A stretch of DNA of 59,165 nt, from positions 1 through 59,165 of the forward strand of contig CANHAH010000002.1 of the NCBI GenBank assembly GCA_947458705.1, read 5' to 3'. Below the pieces are notes generated by a model. That model was not told the DNA's origin, did no database searches, and worked only from the letters and a program-made list of their open reading frames with translations. A program made the translations under genes and the position numbers. This document shows, piece by piece, positions 8,771 through 16,325 of this stretch; the first letter of the stretch is position 1; each line of letters begins with the position of its first letter. This DNA is from Opitutia bacterium (GTDB taxonomy: Bacteria > Verrucomicrobiota > Verrucomicrobiia > Opitutales > Opitutaceae).

Positions 8771-9943
8771 ATGAGCGATTCGCCCCTCCACTTTCTTCGC
8801 GCCGGCCCACCGCCGCCCAAGGTATGTCTCTTGCCCGACGCGCTCTTCTTCACGCGCACCATCTCGCTCGCTGCCGATACCCCCGCCGCTGACGTTGCCT
8901 CTCAGGTTGAACTTGCTCTGGAGTCTCTTGCACCTTTCCCAGTCGCCCAGCTTTACTACGGTTACTACCACCCGCCTGGCGCCAGCACGGCTTTGGTCTT
9001 TGCCGCCTACCGCCGCCGCGTTACCGCCGAACAGGCAGACCTTTGGCACGAAGCGGATCTTGTACTCCCCACCTTTGCGGCGCTTCTCGGCGCACCCCTA
9101 GCGCCTGGTACCACCCTAATCCTCACGCACTCAGATAGCCTTACGGCGCTCCACTTCGCCGCCGAGGCACCCGTGCAGATTTTTACCACACCACTCGCTC
9201 TCGCCACCGAAGATCTCCCTGCTAACGAGGCTGCTCTCAACGCTGCCAAGGCCGAGCTACTTCGTATCGTCGGAGGCAGCACCAGTGTGCTTGATCTCGC
9301 CACGCTTCCCGCCGCTCAAGCTGCCGCCCGCGATGGCGATTTCATTTTTGTCGCTGGCGAAATCACCTCGCGCCTGCCCGCCGCGATCGCCGCTGATCTC
9401 GACGTCCGCGACAAGGCCTCCCTTTTAGCCCGCCGACGTGCCCTCGCTCGCGACGTCATGTTTTGGCGCGTCGCTGTCGGCTGCGTTCTCGCGCTTCTGT
9501 TTATGGGTCTTGGGGAAATTTCTCTCGGTGCCGCGCGTGCCACTTGGCAAAAAGTGCGCCTCGCTCAACTCTCCGCCCAACGCCCCACTGTTGAAAAAAT
9601 CATGAACGCGCAGGCCCTGGCCACGCGCATCGAAGACCTCTCCACTAAGCGCCTTCTGCCGATGGAGATGATCTCCGTCGTAGCCGCCAAGATTCCCGGC
9701 ACGATCCGTTTCTCCCGTGTTGTCACTGATGCCAAAGACCTCGAACGCGTTACCATCGATGCGCGTACCGATAATAGCGGTGAGATTACCCTGTTTAAAA
9801 CCGCCCTCGAAGCGCTCCCTGAAGTAGCCCACGCCGAGATCAGCGGGCAACGTAACGCTCCTGGTTCGCCCACCACCACCTTCACCCTCACCACCACCTT
9901 CAAAGCTGGCGCCGTCAAACCCGCCGCCACTGCCGCGCCATGA
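8771..9943 (+). CDS. GspL/PilM-PilN-like assembly platform protein
   Basis: A 390-residue protein with a cytoplasmic N-terminal region of about 225 residues, one membrane segment at about 229-250 (FWRVAVGCVLALLFMGLG), and a periplasmic part with a coiled region and a small ferredoxin-like domain (PGTIRFSRVVTDAKDLERVTIDART). This architecture is that of GspL, which joins the secretion ATPase GspE to the pseudopilus; the N-terminal half would be an actin-like fold, but the ATP motifs are not obvious. Its position after gspK and 4-base overlap with a GspM-like gene support the call. Sequence similarity to characterised GspL cannot be judged by eye. Confidence 0.68.
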   Translation: MSDSPLHFLRAGPPPPKVCLLPDALFFTRTISLAADTPAADVASQVELALESLAPFPVAQLYYGYYHPPGASTALVFAAYRRRVTAEQADLWHEADLVLPTFAALLGAPLAPGTTLILTHSDSLTALHFAAEAPVQIFTTPLALATEDLPANEAALNAAKAELLRIVGGSTSVLDLATLPAAQAAARDGDFIFVAGEITSRLPAAIAADLDVRDKASLLARRRALARDVMFWRVAVGCVLALLFMGLGEISLGAARATWQKVRLAQLSAQRPTVEKIMNAQALATRIEDLSTKRLLPMEMISVVAAKIPGTIRFSRVVTDAKDLERVTIDARTDNSGEITLFKTALEALPEVAHAEISGQRNAPGSPTTTFTLTTTFKAGAVKPAATAAP

Positions 9944-10470
9944 TCCGCACCCTCCGCGCCCTCTTCCTCGCCCGACTTTTCCGCGAAAAACTTCTACTCG
10001 TCGCTTTCGCCGTCCTCGGCGTCGTGATGTGGTTTTCCGGTTTCAGTACCCGTGTTGGCACCTTCTGGCGCGAGCAACACTCGACCACCATTTCTCTCGC
10101 CGAGCAGAAGCAATGGCTCGCCAACCGCGTTTCCATAGACGCCTCCGCACAGAAAGCCGCCGCTCGCCTCGACGCTGCCCAGACTCTCGACGCCACGCGT
10201 CTTTACGCTGAAATTGATAAACTCGCCCGCACTGCCGGTGTCACTCCCGGACTCGGCGAACAACGCGACGTCACCGGTGACCAATTCTCCGTACACTCGC
10301 TCCAAGTCACCATCACTAAAGTCGATTGGGAGGCCTTGAAAAAATTCTACCTCAACCTGCAGGCTCGCTCTCCCTATATCAGTATCGAGCAATTCACACT
10401 CAACGCTCCGCCCTCGGGTACGCCTCTCACGGCAGTACTCCGAGTCTCCTCCGTTGAAGTCGCCAAATAA
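9940..10470 (+). CDS. GspM-like inner membrane assembly protein
   Basis: A 176-residue protein overlapping the preceding gene by ATGA. It has a short cytoplasmic N-terminus with basic residues, one membrane helix at about residues 19-36 (LLLVAFAVLGVVMWFSGF), a helical region and a small C-terminal alpha/beta domain (SLQVTITKVDWEALKKFYLNLQ) like the PilO/GspM fold. GspM partners with GspL in the inner-membrane platform. It is the last gene of the secretion run; no gspC, D, E, F or O is present in the window, so those must lie upstream or elsewhere. Confidence 0.68.
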   Translation: MIRTLRALFLARLFREKLLLVAFAVLGVVMWFSGFSTRVGTFWREQHSTTISLAEQKQWLANRVSIDASAQKAAARLDAAQTLDATRLYAEIDKLARTAGVTPGLGEQRDVTGDQFSVHSLQVTITKVDWEALKKFYLNLQARSPYISIEQFTLNAPPSGTPLTAVLRVSSVEVAK

Positions 10471-10553
10471 ACGCCGGCTTCCGGGCCGCTAGGCTTCGAG
10501 TTTACGATTTACGTTGGTCTTGTTAAAGACTCGCGCGCAACTAGGCTTAAGTC

Positions 10554-11711
10554 ATGCAGCCGATGATTTCGCGTACGTCTCCCGCTCTGTTGCTCGCCGC
10601 CGCTCTCGCCGTCCTCGCGCCCCGTGGCGCCCGCGCCGAGAACTCCGTCGCCTATAAATATTCTGATTACCGCGAAGCCGGTGGTCGCGTTGCTGTCGAG
10701 GCTCAGACCGCCCTTATTGAGCATGACATCGGCACCGATTATCATGCTCGTATCACCGGCACCCTCGACGCCATCACCGGCGCCACGCCCACCGGCGAAC
10801 CGGCTCCCAAGGGTAGTGATCAAGTCCGTCTCACCACACTTCAAGATCGCCGCAAAGCCTGGAACGCCGATTTCTCCCGCCAATTTGCCCGGGTTAATCT
10901 CTCCCTTGGCTTCGGTAACTCTCGCGAGAGCGACTACGTTTCCAACGGTTGGTCCCTCAACGCCCTCACCGATTTCAACCAAAAGAACACCACGCTCCTC
11001 ACCGGCGTCGCCGGCACCGACGACGACGTGAAAGTTTTCTTTCAATCCAGCCGCGTCAAAAAGCGCTCCAACGACGTTATTGTCGGTGTCACCCAACTCA
11101 TCGACCCGCGCACTTCCGTCACGCTCAACGCCACCTGGGGCCGCACGACCGGATACATCAGCGACCCCTACAAGCTCGTGGAGAAAAACGTCGAACTACT
11201 GCCTGGCATTTTTCTCAGCCAAACTTTCGGCGAAAATCGTCCCGGAGAGCGCGACAAATGGATCGCTCTGTCGTCTCTTAATCGAGCGTTTCCCTTGCTC
11301 CGTGGCGCCCTTGAGTCCAGCTACCGCTATTACCGGGACACCTTCGGCACCAGCGCCCACACCGTCGAGACCGCCTGGTTCCAACGTCTCGGTGAGAAAT
11401 TTATCCTGCGTCCCGGATTCCGTCTGTACCAACAAGGCGCCGCCGATTTTTATTACTACAACCTCGACCGTACGCCGATTCTCCCTGGCCGACGCCCCAA
11501 TCCCGCCGGCCCGTTCTACTCCTCCGATTACCGGCTTTCTGCTTTTCGCTCTTATAACACTGGCTTGAAACTTATATTTAACGCCACCGACGCCCTGCAA
11601 TTCGACGCCGCCCTCGAGCGCTACGAGATGCGCGGCCGCGACGGCGTGACTCCTGCCAGCGCCTACGTCCGCGCGACCATTCTCACCCTCGGCGCCCGCT
11701 TCGCTTGGTAA
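10554..11711 (+). CDS. DUF3570 outer-membrane protein
   Basis: A 385-residue protein with a signal peptide (ALLLAAALAVLAPRGARA, cleavage about residue 29) and a body of alternating polar and aromatic beta strands ending in LTLGARFAW, a C-terminal aromatic as in outer-membrane barrels. Motifs such as YKYSDYREAGGRV, ITGATPTGEP and SRESDYVSNGW mark the DUF3570 family. DUF3570 genes are commonly found with apbE, a thioredoxin gene and a DUF4266 gene, and all three follow here in order. Role unknown; I infer an outer-membrane barrel serving whatever the ApbE/TlpA/DUF4266 proteins make. An ATG at 10563 is an alternative start. Confidence 0.8.
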   Translation: MQPMISRTSPALLLAAALAVLAPRGARAENSVAYKYSDYREAGGRVAVEAQTALIEHDIGTDYHARITGTLDAITGATPTGEPAPKGSDQVRLTTLQDRRKAWNADFSRQFARVNLSLGFGNSRESDYVSNGWSLNALTDFNQKNTTLLTGVAGTDDDVKVFFQSSRVKKRSNDVIVGVTQLIDPRTSVTLNATWGRTTGYISDPYKLVEKNVELLPGIFLSQTFGENRPGERDKWIALSSLNRAFPLLRGALESSYRYYRDTFGTSAHTVETAWFQRLGEKFILRPGFRLYQQGAADFYYYNLDRTPILPGRRPNPAGPFYSSDYRLSAFRSYNTGLKLIFNATDALQFDAALERYEMRGRDGVTPASAYVRATILTLGARFAW

Positions 11712-11736
11712 GTTAACTTTCCTCCCGCGTTCGCCC

Positions 11737-12726
11737 GTGGCCCTCGTCCTCACCAGTCACCGCCCCCCGCCGCCCCCCGCCGCTAAGTCGGCGACGGACG
11801 TTCCGCTGCGTGTCCTCACGTGGTCCGCCCTCGGCACCCGTTGCGAAGTCCAATACGCCGCGACTTCCGCCGCCCAAGCCCAGTCCTTTGAAACCGCCGC
11901 CGTCGCCTGGGTCGCCGCCTTCGAAGCGAAATATTCCCGTTTCCTTCCCGATAGCCTTCTCTCACGCATCAACGCCTCCGCCGGCCGCGCCCCCGTCGCC
12001 ATTGATGCCGAGATGGAAGGCCTCCTCGCCCTTTGCGACCGCCTTTATTTCATGACGCAAGGCGTGCTCGATCCCACCGCGCTGCCGCTGCTGCGTCTCT
12101 GGGATTATAAAGCCCCGTCTCCGCGTCTGCCCACCGACGTCGAGCTCGCCGCCGCGCAACGCCTCGTCGGTTGGAAAAAAGTTCAACGCACGCCCGGCCA
12201 CGTGTTTTTGCCCGAGCCCGGCATGGCCCTCGATTTCGGCGGCTTCGGCAAAGAATGGGCCGTCGACATTATCGCCCAAATCGCGCGCGACCACGGCATC
12301 ACCGCCGCGCTGGTCGATTTTGGCCACGACCTGCGCACCGTCGGACTGCCGCCCGGTCGCCCCGCCTGGCATATCGGTCTTGAGGATCCCGCCGCACCCG
12401 GCGCCCTCAAGGGCTCGTTGGCGCTTACACGAGGCCAAGGCGTCGCTTCCTCTGGGGATTATCTGCGCCGCATTCTCATCGATGGTGTCCGATATGGCCA
12501 CATCGTCGATCCGCGCACGGGCCGTCCCGTAGCCAACGGTTGCCGCCAAGCCACCATCATCGCACCAACCTGCCTCCAAGCTGGCGTTCTCAGCACCGCC
12601 GCCTTCGTCCTTGGTGTGCAGGCCGGGCTCGAGCTCATCCAAGCCCAGCCCGGCATCGAAGGCCAAATCCTCACTGATTCCACCCGCGCCCAAACCCGCG
12701 GTTTCTGGAACTACGTCGCAACTTAA
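11737..12726 (+). CDS. apbE: ApbE-family FAD:protein FMN transferase
   Basis: A 329-residue protein of the ApbE family, which attaches FMN covalently to Thr or Ser of target proteins, using FAD and magnesium. Family signatures are ALGTRCEV near the N-terminus, a central ALDFGGFGKEWAVD (normally LDLGGIAKGYAVD), YGHIVDPRTGRP and a late LSTAAFVLG. The start is GTG at 11737, 25 bases after the DUF3570 stop. Unusually, no signal peptide or lipobox is seen: the N-terminus is MALVLTSHRPPPPPAAK, so the protein is predicted cytoplasmic unless the real start is missed. No FMN-binding-domain target (NqrC, RnfG or PepSY type) is near; the neighbours TlpA, DUF4266 and DUF3570 are the candidate partners. 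Confidence 0.9.
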   Translation: MALVLTSHRPPPPPAAKSATDVPLRVLTWSALGTRCEVQYAATSAAQAQSFETAAVAWVAAFEAKYSRFLPDSLLSRINASAGRAPVAIDAEMEGLLALCDRLYFMTQGVLDPTALPLLRLWDYKAPSPRLPTDVELAAAQRLVGWKKVQRTPGHVFLPEPGMALDFGGFGKEWAVDIIAQIARDHGITAALVDFGHDLRTVGLPPGRPAWHIGLEDPAAPGALKGSLALTRGQGVASSGDYLRRILIDGVRYGHIVDPRTGRPVANGCRQATIIAPTCLQAGVLSTAAFVLGVQAGLELIQAQPGIEGQILTDSTRAQTRGFWNYVAT

Positions 12727-12737
12727 AAATTCCTACC

Positions 12738-13232
12738 ATGCGCCCTGTTTTCTTCTTAGCCCTTGTACTAACTCTCTCGTCCGTTGCAGCGCGCGCCGAA
12801 ATCAAGGTCGGAGACGTTTTTCCCTCGCTTGCCACCGCTGGTCTCACCGGTGGCACCGTGCCCGCGACCGAGGGTAAAATTCTTGTCGTTGATTTTTGGG
12901 CTTCGTGGTGTGCGCCCTGCAAAGCGTCGTTTCCTTCGCTTGGAAAAATCAATTCTGACTACGCCCCGCGCGGCGTTGTTCTTGTCGGCGTAAGCGTCGA
13001 TGAAAAAGCCTCTGCGTACGCCGCCTTCGTGAAGAAACAAGCCCCCCTGTTTCTCGCGCTCCACGACACCGCGCAACAACTCGTCCGCACAGTCGTCGTC
13101 CCCGCTATGCCCACGACTTATGTGATTAGCCGCGATGGTAAAGTCCGCTCCATACACGCCGGCTACCACGGTGCCACCACTGACCAAATCCTCCGTGCCG
13201 AACTCGACGCGCTACTCGCCGAGAAATCCTAA
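12738..13232 (+). CDS. TlpA/ResA-type secreted thioredoxin
   Basis: A 164-residue protein with signal peptide (FFLALVLTLSSVAARA, cleavage near residue 21) and a thioredoxin domain. The active site WCAPC lies at residues 57-61 (Cys58, Cys61), and the cis-proline loop is AMPTTYVI. It resembles periplasmic TlpA/ResA/AhpC-TSA-like reductants that keep extracytoplasmic cysteines reduced. It starts 11 bases after apbE and is followed 28 bases later by a small lipoprotein with two C-terminal cysteines, a natural substrate candidate. The redox role is well supported by the motif; the target is inferred from context. Confidence 0.9.
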   Translation: MRPVFFLALVLTLSSVAARAEIKVGDVFPSLATAGLTGGTVPATEGKILVVDFWASWCAPCKASFPSLGKINSDYAPRGVVLVGVSVDEKASAYAAFVKKQAPLFLALHDTAQQLVRTVVVPAMPTTYVISRDGKVRSIHAGYHGATTDQILRAELDALLAEKS

Positions 13233-13260
13233 ATCACTTCATAATTTTCCAACAAATCCC

Positions 13261-13491
13261 ATGCTCTCTCGCCTCCTAATCGCCTTGCTGCTCGCCGCTA
13301 CCGCGCTCGTCTCTGGCTGCGCCACGACCACCGCCCGCGTCCAACCTTGGGAGCGCGCCACTCTCACCGATTACACGATGCGCCCCGAGCGCGACCCGCT
13401 TGCGTTGGCACTTACTGAACACGTTTATTTTTCACGGGAATCCGCCACGGGTGGCCGTGGCGTTGGTGGTAGCGGTTGCGGTTGCAACTGA
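13261..13491 (+). CDS. DUF4266 small lipoprotein with GCGCN tail
   Basis: A 76-residue lipoprotein starting at ATG 13261, with lipobox LVSGC (Cys20). The mature part is RVQPWERATLTDYTMRPERD, then LTEHVYFSRESATGG, and it ends GGRGVGGSGCGCN (Cys73, Cys75, Asn76 last). This pattern matches the DUF4266 family as I know it: a conserved WER segment, D-P-L motif, and a Gly-rich tail ending in two Cys and Asn. The tail looks more like a peptide to be modified or a metal or cofactor site than a folded domain. It is the last gene of the DUF3570-ApbE-TlpA cassette. Function unknown. Candidate roles, all inferred: flavin acceptor of ApbE, or a metal-binding redox lipoprotein kept reduced by TlpA. Confidence 0.85.
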   Translation: MLSRLLIALLLAATALVSGCATTTARVQPWERATLTDYTMRPERDPLALALTEHVYFSRESATGGRGVGGSGCGCN

Positions 13492-13609
13492 GCTTGAAGC
13501 CTGAACCCTGCGCTTCGTTCGTGATACTTGTTTAGTGCTGCTCTTATTTCTCGTGGGTCGGGTTCCCGTAAATTGAACTACTTTGTTCTTCTGCCGTCTC
13601 TAATTATAT

Positions 13610-15451
13610 ATGAAACTTACCGCCCTATGCCGTAACCTGCATTGGTTTAACCTCCCGGGTGCACTGCTGATCGCGTTGCTCCAGCGGACTCCGGTTGTGC
13701 GTGTTGTGGCGACCACCGGTGATTACTTCCTCAGCTCTACTGCCGGCAACGTCTTGAAAGCCGCCGCGAGCACGCTCGGTGCCCTCGGCGCGGTGCATAG
13801 CATGGCGGGTGCGACCACCCTCAGTGCATCGACACCCAGCCCGGCCAGTGGCACGGTCGCAGCCCCTTTTAGCACGGTAGTTTTCACGATTAAAGGGGCC
13901 CCAGCTGCGACCGCCTCCTGGACTATTGTGAGTGGGGTGCCGCCCGGGTTATCCTTTACAGCTTTAGGTAGTACCGCGACGGGTGTCACCTCGGGGATCA
14001 TCGATGCTTCCACCTTGGTTTTATCCGGTACGCCGACGACTGCGGGTCAGTTTGCGGTGGTTCTGAGGGCCTGGAATAATACGGGAGGCAGAGGCGATAA
14101 TTCTTCTTTCACCTATGTCGTGAACATCTCGGCTGCGCCCAACTCCGCGCCGACAATTAGTACTCAACCAACTGCGAAAACGGTGCCCGTCGGTGGCACC
14201 GCTCAATTTATCGCCGCGGTCTCCGGTTCACCCACGCCTACGCTGCAATGGTTTAGAGGCTCTACGGCGATTTCCGGCGCTACCACCACAATTCTGACGA
14301 TTTCCGGCGCTACCACGGCCGATGTCGCTACCTACACCTTGGTTGCAACCAACAGCATCGGCTCAGTCACTAGTAACGCGGTTACGTTGACCGTTACGGG
14401 CGGGGCCACGGCACCCACGATCACCACGCAACCTAGCGCGAGCGCCGTGACGATCGGGAGTGTCGCAAGTTTCACGGTTGTCGCCAGCGGCACTTCGTCG
14501 CTCACCTATGATTGGAAAAAAGACGGCATGTCGATCAGCGGCGCGACCAACGCGACCTACACGATCGCCTCCGCTGCCACCAGCGACGCCGGTAGTTACA
14601 CGGTGGTGATTTCCAATAGTGCCGGATCGGTCACGAGCACTGCTGCCAGCCTCATAGTCACCGCGACGAGCACCACGGCACCCCGCCTCTCTAATCTATC
14701 CGTCCGTACGGCTCTCACGGCCAATCAGATCGTGATCGTGGGCTTTACCATGAGCGGTGGATCGAAGAACGTGTTGCTCCGAGCGGTCGGACCCACGCTC
14801 ACTGCCTTCGGTGTACCCGATGTCATGGCTAACCCTAAACTCGATCTCTACAACGACTCCACCAAGGTTAATTCCAATGACAATTGGGGAGGGAGCGCCG
14901 CGCTGAGCGCTTCCTTTCAATCTGTGGGCGCATTCAGCTATGCGGCGAGCACCAGCCTCGATGCGGCGCTGGTTACCACTATCGAGGGTGGCCGCACGCT
15001 CCAAGTTTCCGGTCCTACGGCCGGCACCGTGCTGGTCGAGGGCTACGATGCGGGCACGGGCGATACGCCACGTTTCACCAACCTATCCGCCCGGAACAAA
15101 GTGGGCATCGGCGCTAATATCCTCATCGCTGGCTTCACCCTCGACGGCGAGGGGGCGCGTAATCTTTTGATCCGCGCGGTCGGACCCAAATTATCTGAAT
15201 TCGGCGTCACGGGCGTGCTGACCGATCCCAAATTAGAGATCTATAGCGGTAGCACCAAAATCGCCGAAAACGACAATTGGTCCGCCACATTGGCGAGCAC
15301 CGCCGCATCGGTGGGGGCTTTTGCACTCAATTCTGGCAGCAAAGACGCCGCGATCACAGTTGCCCTGCCTAAGGGTGGTTACACCGTCCAAGTATCCGGC
15401 GCCGATGGCGGCGTGGGTGAGGCGATCGTTGAAATCTACGAACTCCCGTAA
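13610..15451 (+). CDS. Ig-like surface protein with paired C-terminal repeat modules
   Basis: A 613-residue secreted or surface protein. The N-terminus (FNLPGALLIALLQRTPVVR, then a second hydrophobic stretch ASTLGALGAVHSMAGA) is an atypical long leader. After it come a putative-Ig-type domain (PSPASGTVAAPFSTVVFTI to about residue 180), two Ig-like domains of about 88 residues each (PTISTQPTAKTVPVGGTAQF and PTITTQPSASAVTIGSVASF, each ending in the DxxTYTLVATNSxGSVTS pattern) and two tandem modules of about 125 residues. Each module has LSVRT/LSARN, LLRAVGP/LIRAVGP, NDNWG/NDNWS, DAALV/DAAIT and a final VEGYD/VEIYELP. The same module is found in the DUF1800 protein at the start of the window. 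Probably an adhesin or extracellular matrix protein; no enzyme motif. Confidence 0.82.
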   Translation: MKLTALCRNLHWFNLPGALLIALLQRTPVVRVVATTGDYFLSSTAGNVLKAAASTLGALGAVHSMAGATTLSASTPSPASGTVAAPFSTVVFTIKGAPAATASWTIVSGVPPGLSFTALGSTATGVTSGIIDASTLVLSGTPTTAGQFAVVLRAWNNTGGRGDNSSFTYVVNISAAPNSAPTISTQPTAKTVPVGGTAQFIAAVSGSPTPTLQWFRGSTAISGATTTILTISGATTADVATYTLVATNSIGSVTSNAVTLTVTGGATAPTITTQPSASAVTIGSVASFTVVASGTSSLTYDWKKDGMSISGATNATYTIASAATSDAGSYTVVISNSAGSVTSTAASLIVTATSTTAPRLSNLSVRTALTANQIVIVGFTMSGGSKNVLLRAVGPTLTAFGVPDVMANPKLDLYNDSTKVNSNDNWGGSAALSASFQSVGAFSYAASTSLDAALVTTIEGGRTLQVSGPTAGTVLVEGYDAGTGDTPRFTNLSARNKVGIGANILIAGFTLDGEGARNLLIRAVGPKLSEFGVTGVLTDPKLEIYSGSTKIAENDNWSATLASTAASVGAFALNSGSKDAAITVALPKGGYTVQVSGADGGVGEAIVEIYELP

Positions 15452-15452
15452 G

Positions 15453-15950
15453 TTAGCGCGCTCCCGAAACGAGCGGTCGTAGATCCACGTTGCCACTACC
15501 GGTAGTTTTGATGTCCAACTTCTCTTCTCCGCTGGTGACGAGAAGCACGCTATCGATTTTATAAGCGGCGGTGTTTTGGCCGGCAGCAGCCACGATTTGT
15601 TGCAGGCGGGCGAGATTCTCAAATTTCACCGTTACATCTTGATTGATTGCGCTGAGCGGGGCCAAACCCAAGGGCTGTTCTTCGCTCTGAGTTTTGCCGG
15701 CGTAGACGCCGTTCAAGTAAAGCTTATGGTTGGAGCCTGATAGACCGATCGGGATCACATTCTCGCTGGTGTAGCGCAAGGTCATCACCGCGGTAGTTTC
15801 CAATTTGCTCGAGGTGGAGGGCTTGAAACCGACGATGCTCACATTGACCCCTGTGAGCTTGAAACCATTACCGCAACCCGCGACGAGCGCGACAAAGGCG
15901 AGGGCAAGTGTGAGACCGAGGCTGCGGTTAAAAAAGCGAAGGGACATCAT
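15453..15950 (-). CDS. LEA14/WHy-like lipoprotein
   Basis: A 165-residue lipoprotein from ATG 15950 (an ATG at 15947 is equivalent); a longer frame to 16031 would place basic residues before the signal and is less likely. The signal peptide ends in the lipobox VAGC. The mature part (VNVSIVGFKPSTSSKLETTA, LRYTSENVIPIGLSGSNHKL, YLNGVYAG) is a single beta-sandwich of LEA14/WHy type, a domain seen in bacterial desiccation- or stress-linked lipoproteins. It converges with the Ig-like protein gene, with one base between. The small membrane protein gene upstream lies on the same strand, 43 bases away. Confidence 0.75.
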   Translation of the reverse strand: MMSLRFFNRSLGLTLALAFVALVAGCGNGFKLTGVNVSIVGFKPSTSSKLETTAVMTLRYTSENVIPIGLSGSNHKLYLNGVYAGKTQSEEQPLGLAPLSAINQDVTVKFENLARLQQIVAAAGQNTAAYKIDSVLLVTSGEEKLDIKTTGSGNVDLRPLVSGAR

Positions 15951-15993
15951 GCCACCATGCAAGTCGTTCAGACGGCCGACGGCAAGGCCGCGC

Positions 15994-16146
15994 TCAGAAA
16001 ATTGAAAGTGCCTGCGCGCTTTCCAACGCAAACCACGCTATCCCTGCGATCGCTGCCGCAACAAGCGCGTGACGGAAGAGCTTCCTCCCGCGCAACACGG
16101 CATCCTGCAGGTCGGTATCTAGCGTCTTGCGATTGTTCTGGGTCAT
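15994..16146 (-). CDS. Small single-span membrane protein (50 aa)
   Basis: From ATG 16146 a 50-residue protein begins MTQNNRKTLDTDLQDAVLRG, followed by RKLFRHALVAAAIAGIAWFALESAQ with one clear membrane helix at about residues 27-43. A longer frame upstream to 16287 exists but has no membrane logic. Positive residues before the helix suggest the N-terminus stays in the cytoplasm. It sits between lysA (divergent) and the LEA14-like lipoprotein gene on the same strand. I do not recognise the family; the amphipathic head plus one helix is the only support that it is a real gene. Confidence 0.42.
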   Translation of the reverse strand: MTQNNRKTLDTDLQDAVLRGRKLFRHALVAAAIAGIAWFALESAQALSIF

Positions 16147-16325
16147 GAAACTCACAAACCGCGGATCCCGCAAACGGCTACCCCGTCGATCCCTGGCCAA
16201 TCCGAAACGGATGGCCGGGCGATGGAGCAATTTTTGGAGGAAGCTGAGCACGGTATTGAAAACGTAATTTTGGATTGGTTTTTTCAAGGCGAAACTCGCA
16301 CCTTTTACAACTTTCCATCTTTTTT

